64,000 nucleotides of DNA from Pseudomonas moraviensis (lineage in GTDB: Bacteria; Pseudomonadota; Gammaproteobacteria; Pseudomonadales; Pseudomonadaceae), in assembly GCF_900105805.1 (NCBI RefSeq), contig NZ_LT629788.1:992001-1056000 (forward strand), in the 5' to 3' direction. Position 1 is the first letter of the stretch. Each line of letters opens with the position of its first letter. Below are positions 1 through 7,390 of this stretch, piece after piece. The notes below the pieces were generated by a model. It had not been told where the DNA came from. It saw nothing but the letters and a program-made list of their open reading frames with translations, and did not search any database. Position numbers and translations under genes: made by a program.

Positions 1-288
1 CTTGACCCCGGCGGCAATCGCGTCTTCAAAACCGCGCAGATTCGGCGCCAGCGCGCCATAAGTCACGCCGGGCTTGCGTTGAATCTGCGCGAACACCTCG
101 GCGGAACCGGCCATCTGCGGCACCCACTTGGGCGAAACGAAACTGCCGACTTCGATATAGCCGAGCCCGGCGGCGCTCAGTGCATCGACCAGTTGCACCT
201 TGTCAGCCACGCTGATCGGTTGGGCTTCGTTCTGCAGGCCATCGCGCGGGCCGACTTCAATCAGGCGTACTTGGGAGGGGAGGGACAT
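1..288 (-). CDS. mvaB: Hydroxymethylglutaryl-CoA lyase, N-terminal part (runs off the window)
   Basis: The 96 codons visible encode the start of an HMG-CoA lyase, which cleaves 3-hydroxy-3-methylglutaryl-CoA to acetoacetate and acetyl-CoA in the last step of leucine catabolism. The catalytic loop VGPRDGLQNE lies near residue 12, followed by SVADKVQLVDAL and the YIEVGSFVSPKWVPQMA strand-loop of the TIM barrel. The ATG is at 286-288, and the frame is still open at base 1, so roughly two thirds of the usual 300 residues are missing only because of the window edge. A MerR regulator of LiuR type lies just upstream on the same strand, fitting leucine/isovalerate catabolic control. Confidence 0.93.
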   Translation of the reverse strand, partial: MSLPSQVRLIEVGPRDGLQNEAQPISVADKVQLVDALSAAGLGYIEVGSFVSPKWVPQMAGSAEVFAQIQRKPGVTYGALAPNLRGFEDAIAAGVK

Positions 289-332
289 GGGCGGGACCTG
301 CCTGTTTTTTTTTGAGTTCACGAAGAACCCTT

Positions 333-421
333 TGTAGGAGTGAGCCTGCTCGCGATAGCGGAGTGTCAGTCGCCATATTTTTTTCTGATACACCGCTATC
401 GTGAGCAGGCTCACTCCTACA
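333..421. repeat. REP pair (REPIN-like), class A
   Basis: Two inverted copies of a REP-type sequence (TGTAGGAGTGAGCCTGCTCG and its complement) flank a spacer of about 35 bp between mvaB and the liuR-like gene. The same unit recurs at 3723, 4752, 11095, 14539, 29638, 45311 and 53794. It can fold into a long hairpin in the transcript joining liuR and mvaB. Confidence 0.9.
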
Positions 422-439
422 GGGGGGATGTAGTGTTTG

Positions 440-835
440 CTAGACCGCCTGGCTTTTAAGCGTCTGTTCCAGCGCCTGCACGCAGCGCTCTTCTGCGGTA
501 TCAAGCTCGAGTTTCATCTGTTCGATATCCAGCAACTGCTGCTCGAGCTGTTCGCGGCGTTCGCTGATTTTCGCCAGCATGCTATTGAGCTGTCGGGTGT
601 TACCGCTGGACGGGTCGTAGAGCTCGATCAGCTCGCGGCATTCGGCGAGGGAAAAGCCGATGCGCTTGCCACGCAGGATCAGCTTCAGCGTGACCTTGTC
701 CCGTGGTGAGTAAATGCGTTCCTGGCCACGACGCTCGGGGCTGAGCAGGCCTTGCTCTTCATAAAAGCGGATCGCCCGGGTGGTGATGTCCAGCTCGCGG
801 GCGAGGTCGGAAATGCTGTAGGTCTGACTGCTCAT
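440..835 (-). CDS. liuR: MerR-family transcriptional regulator, LiuR type
   Basis: This 131-residue protein has an N-terminal MerR winged helix (SISDLARELDITTRAIRFYEEQGLL, about residues 7-31, then the RIYSPRD wing) and a C-terminal coiled coil (about 80-125) rich in Glu, Gln and Leu. No clustered cysteines for metal sensing are present, so an organic-ligand or CoA-ester role fits. LiuR proteins control branched-chain amino-acid degradation genes. The gene directly precedes mvaB on the same strand, and a TTTACGTTTACGTCAA site upstream resembles LiuR operators. The exact paralogue (LiuR rather than another BCAA-pathway MerR) is inferred from this context. Confidence 0.85.
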   Translation of the reverse strand: MSSQTYSISDLARELDITTRAIRFYEEQGLLSPERRGQERIYSPRDKVTLKLILRGKRIGFSLAECRELIELYDPSSGNTRQLNSMLAKISERREQLEQQLLDIEQMKLELDTAEERCVQALEQTLKSQAV

Positions 836-878
836 GAAAGCGCTCGGAAAAGGGGCATGACGCTAAGCTAATCGGTGG

Positions 879-894
879 TTTACGTTTACGTCAA
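879..894 (-). promoter_or_regulatory. Probable LiuR-type operator/promoter of liuR-mvaB
   Basis: TTTACGTTTACGTCAA (plus strand) is a near-palindrome 44 bp upstream of the liuR-like start codon. On the minus strand it contains TTGACG, a plausible -35 element, with TA-rich sequence about 17-20 bp further down. The TTTACGT core resembles my recollection of LiuR sites in gammaproteobacteria. Autoregulation is inferred. Confidence 0.55.
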
Positions 895-900
895 GCAAGA

Positions 901-977
901 AAAAGATCGCAGCCTTCGGCAGCTCCTACAGGGGAATGCATTCCAAATGTAGGAGCTGCCGAAGGCTGCGATCTTCT
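901..977. repeat. REP pair (REPIN-like), class B
   Basis: Two inverted arms built on AGATCGCAGCCTTCGGCAGC and its complement enclose a short loop (GGGGAATGCATTCC, itself palindromic). The same arms recur at 23306 and 29806. The element sits between the liuR promoter and the 3' end of the LysR remnant. Confidence 0.9.
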
Positions 978-985
978 GATTTGCC

Positions 986-1501
986 TCAAACCGCCTGCTT
1001 ATCCAGCTTCTTCTCCTGCGCCGTCACCTGCTGGCACAACTCGATCATCTGCTCACGCATCCAGCGGTTGGCCGGGTCCTGGTCGGTGCTTTCGTGCCAG
1101 TACAAATGCGTTTCCACCGACGGCACATCATTCACCGGCAAATTGAACGCCTGCAAGTCGTGACGACGGGCGAAGCGTTCCGGCACGGTCATGACCATGT
1201 CAGTCTGCTGCATCACCTGCGAGGCCATCAGATAGTGCTGCGAGCGCAGGGCGATCTTGCGCTGGATGCCCATTTTGCCCAGCGCCAGATCGACATAACC
1301 CAGACCGCTGCGGCGGCTGGAGATATGGATGTGGGTCAGCGACAGATAATCATCAAGGCTGAGTTTTTCCTTCCCTGCCATCGGATGGCCCTTGCGCATG
1401 GCGCAGACGTAACGGTCGTCCATCAGCTTGACGTGGCGCACCTGCGGGTCGGTATTGAGCGGCGCATCCACGGCGAAATCACGCTGCAAGATTCTGATCT
1501 T
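986..1501 (-). pseudogene. LysR-family regulator, 5'-truncated remnant
   Basis: About 172 residues of a LysR substrate-binding domain remain: DFAVDAPLNTDPQVRHVKLM, then YVCAMRKGHPMAG, SLTHIHISSRRSGLGYVDLAL and QVMQQTDMVMTVPERFAR, ending with a normal C-terminus at 986. The whole N-terminal winged helix and linker, about 120-130 residues, are absent. The homology breaks at about 1500, where an oppositely oriented acyl-CoA dehydrogenase begins mid-protein. An ATG at 1516 keeps the frame open but falls in sequence belonging to the other gene. Without a DNA-binding domain it cannot work as a LysR regulator. Confidence 0.85.
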
Positions 1502-2189
1502 CATGGGCCTGAGCAACCCCGACGCGCCGCGTCACGCCCAGCACTCGATGATCCTCGTGCCGGTCGACACCCCCGGGGTGAAGATCGTCCGGCCGCTGCC
1601 GGTGTTCGGTTACGATGATGCGCCGCACGGCCACGCCGAAGTGCTGTTCGATAACGTGCGGGTGCCGTACGAAAACGTCCTGCTCGGTGAAGGACGCGGC
1701 TTCGAAATCGCCCAGGGCCGCCTTGGCCCAGGACGCATTCACCACTGCATGCGCTCGATCGGCATGGCTGAACGGGCACTGGAACTGATGTGCAAACGCT
1801 CGGTGAGCCGCACCGCGTTCGGCAAACCGCTGGCGCGCCTGGGCGGCAATATCGACAAGATCGCCGACTCGCGGATGGAGATCGACATGGCCCGCCTGCT
1901 GACGTTGAAAGCGGCGTACATGATGGACACTGTCGGTAACAAGGTGGCGAAGAGCGAGATCGCGCAGATCAAGGTTGTGGCGCCGAACGTCGCCTTGCGG
2001 GTGATCGACCGGGCGATCCAGATGCACGGCGGCGCCGGGGTGTCGAACGATTTCCCGCTGGCTTATATGTACGCCATGCAACGCACCTTGCGCCTGGCCG
2101 ACGGCCCCGACGAAGTGCACCGCGCGGCGATCGGCAAGTTCGAGATCGGCAAATACGTGCCGAAGGAAATGTTGCGTAGCGGTCAGTAA
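1482..2189 (+). pseudogene. Acyl-CoA dehydrogenase, 5'-truncated remnant
   Basis: About 230 C-terminal residues of an acyl-CoA dehydrogenase remain in frame, from KILIFMGLSNPDAPRHAQHS through the beta domain and the C-terminal helical domain (SVSRTAFGKPLARLGGNIDK, then IQMHGGAGVSNDFPLAYMY, then LADGPDEVHR, a family signature) to a natural stop. The N-terminal helical domain and the start of the FAD/substrate-binding region, around 180 of the usual 410 residues, are missing. Homology starts where the divergent LysR remnant ends, so one deletion probably removed both 5' ends and the shared promoter. An ATG at 1503 could start a short product, but it would lack essential FAD contacts. Confidence 0.85.
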
Positions 2190-2204
2190 TACCGAGTCGC
2201 CTAA

Positions 2205-2279
2205 TTCGCGAGCAGGCTCGCTCCCACAGGATTTGTGACCGCCACAGATCCAATTTGGGAGCGAGCCTGCTCGCGAAAG
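2205..2279. repeat. REP pair, class A variant
   Basis: Inverted arms TTCGCGAGCAGGCTCGCTCC and its complement, separated by about 25 bp, lie between the convergent 3' ends of the acyl-CoA dehydrogenase remnant and the PstS-OmpA gene. Confidence 0.88.
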
Positions 2280-2310
2280 GGCCTGAACATTCAGCACATC
2301 AACATCAGGG

Positions 2311-3645
2311 TCAATACACCCAAACCTCAACCCGCCGATTCTTGATCCTTCCTTCATCCGCACTGTTGGTCGCCACCGGCATCAGCGCGCCGAAGCCGCG
2401 CACTTCGCGCATGACCACGCCGTTCCTGACCAGCTCGCGGCGCACCGCCATCGCCCGCAGCTTCGACAGCAGATCGGCCCGCGCCGGGTCATCCTTCAAA
2501 TCACCAAACCCCACCAGGGTCACCGCGCGCTCGGTCTTGCCATTGCGCTTTATATAGTCGAGCACTCGCGCCAGATCCTGCCGAGCCTTGTTGTCCAGGC
2601 CGGCGCTGCCCTCGGCAAACCGGAAATTCACTGTCAGACGCTGGGCATGTCGGCTGAGGGATTGGTAACCCTCGGGCATCAGCGCATTCGGCGCCACGCT
2701 CATGGCCTGCACGGTCTGGCTGACAAAACCGCTGGCGGCGACGATTGCCTGACCCTGTGGGCTCTGCGCGAACGTGGCCAGGGCCTGCGCCCAAGGATTG
2801 CGGGTGTCCGGCGGCAGATAAAAGAACAGGCGCCGCGACAGCGGATAATCTTCGGTAGCGATCAGACTGTTCAGCGGCAACATCGCTTGCGACGCACCAT
2901 CGGTGATTGCCACGGCTTTCGCCTGACGTACGTAAGGCAAGCCGATGAAGCCGATGCCTTGCGGATCAGCGCTGACCGCATCGGACAATTGCTCGCTGGA
3001 TTCGAAACGTTTCGCTGCGCTGCTGAGACTTTTCCCACGCCGACTCAGGACCAGTTCCTTGAATGTGTCGTAGGTCCCCGACTGATCATCCCGCGCATAT
3101 AGATGTATGGCGCCGCCACGGCCACCGAGGTCTTCCCAGGTTTTCACTTCGCCGGCAAAAATCCGCGCCAGTTGTTCGGTATCCAGCTGCTGTAGCGGAT
3201 TGGCCGGGTTGAGGATGATCGCCAGACCGTCGATGGCAATGACTTGCTCAGCCGCCGGGCTTTTCAGATCGCCGAGGGTTTGCAGGGCGAGCAGCTCGCT
3301 GTCCTTAATCTCCCGGGAAGAAGCGGCGAGATCGGCGCTGGTGTTTTTCAGCGCGGTGAAGCCGGTGCTGGAACCGTGGGCGGCGACTTCGATGACCACG
3401 CGTTGCCCCTGCGCGGTCTGACCGACGATGCGCTGTTCGTTGGCGGTATCCGGGGTTTCACGATGGATTTTCAGCAGGCCTTGTTCCTGCAACAGGCCTT
3501 CGACCAGCGCCGGGCCGAGCTCGGCGCCGATGGTGTTGGAACCCTGAATGCGCAGCGCCGGGCCGTTTTCGGGGATCGGCAGGACGGCGGCGTAGACCGA
3601 CAGCCAGCCACTCAACAGGAAAACGCAGAGAACACGCAGGGTCAT
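2311..3645 (-). CDS. PstS-like periplasmic binding protein fused to an OmpA-like domain
   Basis: The 444-residue product has a signal peptide (MTLRVLCVFLLSGWLSVYAA). A phosphate-binding-protein-like domain follows at about residues 30-300, with the LRIQGSNTIGAELGP start motif, HGSSTGFTAL, a LDTEQLARIFAGEVKTWEDLGG segment and RDDQSGTYDTFKELVL. A C-terminal OmpA/MotB domain at about 335-444 carries NFRFAEGSAGLD, LSKLRAMAVRRELVRNG and GRIKNRRVEVWV. The OmpA part should anchor it to peptidoglycan while the PstS part binds an oxyanion, plausibly phosphate. There is no adjacent pstCAB, so it is not an obvious transporter subunit. A PhoB-type promoter lies directly upstream. The architecture is seen; the role in phosphate sensing or storage is inferred. 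Confidence 0.9.
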   Translation of the reverse strand: MTLRVLCVFLLSGWLSVYAAVLPIPENGPALRIQGSNTIGAELGPALVEGLLQEQGLLKIHRETPDTANEQRIVGQTAQGQRVVIEVAAHGSSTGFTALKNTSADLAASSREIKDSELLALQTLGDLKSPAAEQVIAIDGLAIILNPANPLQQLDTEQLARIFAGEVKTWEDLGGRGGAIHLYARDDQSGTYDTFKELVLSRRGKSLSSAAKRFESSEQLSDAVSADPQGIGFIGLPYVRQAKAVAITDGASQAMLPLNSLIATEDYPLSRRLFFYLPPDTRNPWAQALATFAQSPQGQAIVAASGFVSQTVQAMSVAPNALMPEGYQSLSRHAQRLTVNFRFAEGSAGLDNKARQDLARVLDYIKRNGKTERAVTLVGFGDLKDDPARADLLSKLRAMAVRRELVRNGVVMREVRGFGALMPVATNSADEGRIKNRRVEVWVY

Positions 3646-3680
3646 GCCGGCACCGAATCAAGCCAAGGGGATTGCCGGGG

Positions 3681-3714
3681 AGATTAAGTCAGAAAGATGA
3701 CTTTAAGATGACAC
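3681..3714 (-). promoter_or_regulatory. PhoB-dependent promoter (pho box plus -10)
   Basis: On the minus strand, GTGTCAT (3714-3708), a 4-bp spacer CTTA, and AAGTCAT (3703-3697) form direct repeats with the 11-bp period of a pho box. Exactly 10 bp further is TAATCT (3686-3681), a good -10. Pho boxes replace the -35 element with this geometry. The predicted start lies about 30 bp before the ATG at 3645. Confidence 0.72.
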
Positions 3715-3722
3715 CGATCCCC

Positions 3723-3813
3723 TGTAGGAGTGAGCCTGCTCGCGATAGCTATTTACTGGTCAACATTTATGTCGACTGATCCACCGCTATCGCGAGCAGG
3801 CTCTCTCCTACAG
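3723..3813. repeat. REP pair, class A
   Basis: Inverted arms TGTAGGAGTGAGCCTGCTCG and complement with a spacer of about 40 bp, in the gap between xthA and the PstS-OmpA promoter. The right arm has one deviation (CTCTCTCC for CTCACTCC). Confidence 0.9.
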
Positions 3814-3835
3814 GGGAAATGTGTTGAGTCCGGAA

Positions 3836-4648
3836 TCAGGCCAGTTCAAGCCAGATCGGCGCATGGTCCGAGGGCTTTTCCATACCGCGCAGTTCGTAGT
3901 CCACACCGGCATCCTTGACCCGTGGCAGCAAACCATGGGAAGCCAGAATCACGTCAATGCGCAGGCCGCGCTTGGGCTCGTCTTCAAAACCACGGCTGCG
4001 GTAGTCGAACCAGCTGAACATGTCGGTTACGTCGGGGTTCAGGTGGCGATAGCTGTCAGTCAGGCCCCAGTTCTTAAGGCGCGCCATCCACTCGCGTTCT
4101 TCCGGCAGGAAGCTGCATTTGCCGGTTTTCAGCCAGCGCTTCATGTTGTCCGGGCCGATGCCGATGTCGCAGTCTTCCGGGGAAATATTCACATCGCCCA
4201 TCACCACCAGTGGCTGCTCGTTGTGGAACTGGCTCTCCAGCAGCGCTTGCAAATCACTGTAGAAACGCTGCTTGGCAGGGAATTTGGTCGGGTGGTCGCG
4301 GCTTTCACCCTGTGGGAAATAACCATTCATGATCGTCACCGGCACGCCGTTGGCATCGGCGAAAGTGCCCCAGATAAAGCGCCGCTGCGCATCTTCTTCG
4401 TCGGTGGCAAAGCCTTTATGAATGGCGATCGGCTCGTTGCGCGAAAGCAGGGCGACACCGTAATGACCCTTCTGGCCATGGAAGTGCACGTGATAGCCGA
4501 GGGCGCGTATCTCTTCGAGGGGGAACTGGTCGTCGTGAACCTTGGTTTCCTGCAGGCCGATCACGTCGGGCTGATGTTTTTCGATCAGCGCTGCCAGCTG
4601 ATGCGGACGGGCACGCAGTCCGTTGATGTTGAAGGAAACGATCTTCAT
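3836..4648 (-). CDS. xthA: Exodeoxyribonuclease III
   Basis: This 270-residue AP endonuclease/3'-5' exonuclease acts in base-excision repair. Family residues are visible: the N-terminal MKIVSFNINGLRAR, the metal-binding Glu in QETKVHDDQFP, GDVNISPEDCDIG with the catalytic Asp and Asn, and SDHAPIW with the catalytic His near the C-terminus. I chose the ATG at 4646-4648 because family members begin MKIVSFN; the frame stays open a further 13 codons upstream. It is monocistronic, between two REP-containing gaps. Confidence 0.96.
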   Translation of the reverse strand: MKIVSFNINGLRARPHQLAALIEKHQPDVIGLQETKVHDDQFPLEEIRALGYHVHFHGQKGHYGVALLSRNEPIAIHKGFATDEEDAQRRFIWGTFADANGVPVTIMNGYFPQGESRDHPTKFPAKQRFYSDLQALLESQFHNEQPLVVMGDVNISPEDCDIGIGPDNMKRWLKTGKCSFLPEEREWMARLKNWGLTDSYRHLNPDVTDMFSWFDYRSRGFEDEPKRGLRIDVILASHGLLPRVKDAGVDYELRGMEKPSDHAPIWLELA

Positions 4649-4751
4649 GGTCGGCAGTCCTGGCAAAAGGGCGATGCTAGCTGACATGGGGGAGATGGGC
4701 CAGCGTGGGAGAAATCATTTTGGCCTGTGGGATTTATGTTGTTAGTGATGA

Positions 4752-4825
4752 CGCTATCGCGAGCAGGCTCACTCCTACATTTTGGAATGCGTTCCCCTGT
4801 AGGAGTGAGCCTGCTCGCGATAGCA
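4752..4825. repeat. REP pair, class A, opposite arm order
   Basis: Here the arms are in the opposite order (GCTATCGCGAGCAGGCTCAC first, then TGTAGGAGTGAGCCTGCTCG), flanking a short TTTTGGAATGCGTTCCCC loop. The 4649-4945 gap holds this element, and nothing else in it is recognisable apart from the ribosome-binding region of the next gene. Confidence 0.88.
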
Positions 4826-4945
4826 CCCTCACATTCGATGAAGATCCAGGGCTGGTCTAACCTGTGAGGGAACCACGCCACCGTCAAAAGGTTCGTACCA
4901 ACAAGCGCGCCAGCCTCCGAGCGCGCCCCGGGGAGAATCATTGCC

Positions 4946-5596
4946 ATGCCTGAAACCCAGTTCGCCAGCGCCGCCATCCACATGCTCGACCGCGGCTATT
5001 CGCGCGAGGCCCGCTCTCTGCTGTATCAGGCCTATCGCCACGAGCCGACCTTCGGCTACCTGTTCGAAGCCGAGCGTCCCGGCTACGAACAACGGGTGCG
5101 GGCCACGGTGCGTGAGCTGGTCAAACAGCATTTCCTCCAGGACCTGCCGGCGATCGGCCTGTTGGTCAATGATCGCCTGATCGGCATCGCCCTGATCGCG
5201 CCGCCGCAAAGGCGTCTGGGGGTGACGGAAAGCTGGGCATGGCGGTTGCGCATGGTGCTCAGCACCGGGTTTCGCTGCACCCGGCGTTATCTGGAATATC
5301 ACGATGCCGTCGCCGCGTGCGTGCCTGGCGACTCCGTGCACATGCTGCCGCTGCTCGGCGTGCATCCGCAGTTTCAGGGCAAGCACTACGGCGAACAGTT
5401 GCTCACTGCCGTGCACAACTGGTGCGCGGTCGATGAAACCTCGCAAGGTGTGGTGCTCGACACTGGCAACCCGCGCTACCTGGAATTCTATAAAAGGCAG
5501 GGTTATCAGGAGATCGGCGAGGTTGCCGTCGGACCAGTGCGTGAACACGTATTTTTCCATGCCAATCCGCAGGTGTTACAAACAGCCACGGGATAA
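4946..5596 (+). CDS. GNAT-family N-acetyltransferase
   Basis: A 216-residue protein with a C-terminal GNAT fold. The acetyl-CoA-binding loop is in LLGVHPQFQGKHYGEQLL (about residues 136-153), followed by VVLDTGNPRYLEFYKRQGYQEIGEV, the usual beta5-alpha4-beta6 region with an N-x-x-x-x-x-F-Y motif. The N-terminal 60 residues are helical and unassigned. Substrate is unknown. GGGAGA lies 10 nt before the ATG. It precedes tamA on the same strand by 66 bp and may be transcribed with it, but nothing links the functions. Confidence 0.88.
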   Translation: MPETQFASAAIHMLDRGYSREARSLLYQAYRHEPTFGYLFEAERPGYEQRVRATVRELVKQHFLQDLPAIGLLVNDRLIGIALIAPPQRRLGVTESWAWRLRMVLSTGFRCTRRYLEYHDAVAACVPGDSVHMLPLLGVHPQFQGKHYGEQLLTAVHNWCAVDETSQGVVLDTGNPRYLEFYKRQGYQEIGEVAVGPVREHVFFHANPQVLQTATG

Positions 5597-5662
5597 TGAT
5601 CGAACTTCTTCACAAATTACCTGTTCTATCAGGCTCCCGAGCCCGTGATAGCATCCGCGCCT

Positions 5663-7390
5663 ATGAAGTTTCCACGAAGATTTACCAGCGGCGTGCTGAT
5701 GCTGTTATCCAGCTGTGCGGCGCTGGCGCAAAGTGAATTGGATGTACGGATCAAGCCGTCCAACGATGAACTCAAGGCCAATATAGAAGGCTATATCGGC
5801 AGCCTCGGCGATCGCGACGAAGAAGCCTTGCTGCGCTTCAGTCGCGGTGCCGAAGAGCAGGCGCGCAAAGCCGCTCAGGCGCTGGGCTACTACCAGCCGC
5901 AGATCGACAGCGACGTCAAGGGCGGGGAAAAACCGCGTCTGGTGCTGAACATCGATCCCGGCGAGCCGATTCGCCTGCGCAACGTCACCGTGCGCGTCGA
6001 CGGCCCGGCGGCCTCGCTGAAATCCTTTCGCGTACCGAAAAGCGACCTGCTCAAGTCCGGCGCGGTACTCAACCATGGCCGATACGAAGACGCCAAACGG
6101 GTCATCCAGAATCAGGCCTCGCGCTTCGGTTACTTCAGCGGCCATTTCACCCGCCAGAAGCTCATGGTCGATCCGCGCGCGGGTGTCGCCGATATCGAAT
6201 TGATCTATGACAGCGGCCCGCGTTATGCGCTGGGCAAAGTCAGTTTCGAAGGCGACACGCCGTTCGACGAAGACCTGCTGCAACGCATGGTGCCGTTCAA
6301 GGCAGGCGAGCCCTACGATTCGGAACTGATCGCCGAACTCAACCGCGACCTGCAATCGAGCGGCTATTTCGAAGGCGTACGCGTCGACGCCGCACCGACG
6401 GCGGCGAAGAATCAGGTGATTCCGGTCGAGGTCAAACTCGACACGCGCAAGCCGCGCACCATGGGCCTGGGTCTCGGTTACTCGACCGACGTCGGGCCAC
6501 GCATCAAGGCCAACTGGACGCGTCACTGGGTCAATCCCCAGGGCGACAGTTATGGCTGGGAGGCCGAACTCTCGGCGCCCCGGCAGAACGTCGGGCTGTT
6601 CTATGACATCCCGCTCGACCCGCCATTGACCGACAAACTGCGCTGGGCCGGCGGCTATCAGTTCGAAGACATCGAAGGCTCCGACACCCTGAGCAAACTG
6701 CTGACTTTCGGCCCGGAATGGCACAGCAAGTTGCCCAGCGGCTGGCAGCGGGTGATCTCGCTGAAGTGGCAGCGCGAGGAATACGAACTCGGCGACGACT
6801 CCGGCCTGAGCACGTTGCTCATGCCCGGCATCAGTTATTCCTACCTCAAAAGCGACAACCGCATCGACCCGCGCAACGGCTACCGCCTGAGCTTCGAAAG
6901 CAAAGTGGCGAAGGAAGGCCTCGGTTCGGACAACAACCTCTTATATGGCACCGCGCAGGTCAAAGGCCTGACCACGGTTTTCGACAAGCACCGCTTGCTC
7001 GGCCGCGTGCAGGTTGGCGGCAGCGCCACCAATGGCTACAACTCGATCCCGCCGTCGCTGCGTTTCTTTGCCGGTGGCGATCAGAGCGTGCGCGGTTACG
7101 ACTACCAGAGCCTGTCGCCGAAAAACTCCGACGGCGACCGCATCGGTGGCCGCTACATGATTGCCGGCAGCGTCGAATATCAATATTCGATCGCTGAGAA
7201 ATGGCGGGTCGCGACCTTCGTCGACCAGGGCAACTCTTTCAACAAACTCGAACTGCCCGACCTCAAGACCGGGGTCGGCGTAGGTGTGCGGTGGGTCTCG
7301 CCGGTCGGGCCGATCCGCCTAGACCTCGCTCATGCGCTGGACGACGACGGCGGCATCCGGCTGCACTTTTCCATGGGGCCTGAGCTGTGA
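5663..7390 (+). CDS. tamA: Translocation and assembly module subunit TamA (Omp85 family)
   Basis: This 575-residue outer-membrane protein pairs with TamB to move lipids and/or assemble outer-membrane proteins. It has a signal peptide (to about residue 23), N-terminal POTRA domains (about 25-260, with a YALGKVSFEGDTPFDEDLLQ repeat) and a C-terminal 16-strand Omp85 barrel. The VRGY motif essential for Omp85 function is present (GGDQSVRGYDYQSLSP), and the last residues HFSMGPEL resemble a barrel-ending strand. I chose ATG 5663 (MKFPRRFTSG) over one six codons upstream because the signal peptide then starts properly. The stop overlaps the tamB start. Confidence 0.95.
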   Translation: MKFPRRFTSGVLMLLSSCAALAQSELDVRIKPSNDELKANIEGYIGSLGDRDEEALLRFSRGAEEQARKAAQALGYYQPQIDSDVKGGEKPRLVLNIDPGEPIRLRNVTVRVDGPAASLKSFRVPKSDLLKSGAVLNHGRYEDAKRVIQNQASRFGYFSGHFTRQKLMVDPRAGVADIELIYDSGPRYALGKVSFEGDTPFDEDLLQRMVPFKAGEPYDSELIAELNRDLQSSGYFEGVRVDAAPTAAKNQVIPVEVKLDTRKPRTMGLGLGYSTDVGPRIKANWTRHWVNPQGDSYGWEAELSAPRQNVGLFYDIPLDPPLTDKLRWAGGYQFEDIEGSDTLSKLLTFGPEWHSKLPSGWQRVISLKWQREEYELGDDSGLSTLLMPGISYSYLKSDNRIDPRNGYRLSFESKVAKEGLGSDNNLLYGTAQVKGLTTVFDKHRLLGRVQVGGSATNGYNSIPPSLRFFAGGDQSVRGYDYQSLSPKNSDGDRIGGRYMIAGSVEYQYSIAEKWRVATFVDQGNSFNKLELPDLKTGVGVGVRWVSPVGPIRLDLAHALDDDGGIRLHFSMGPEL

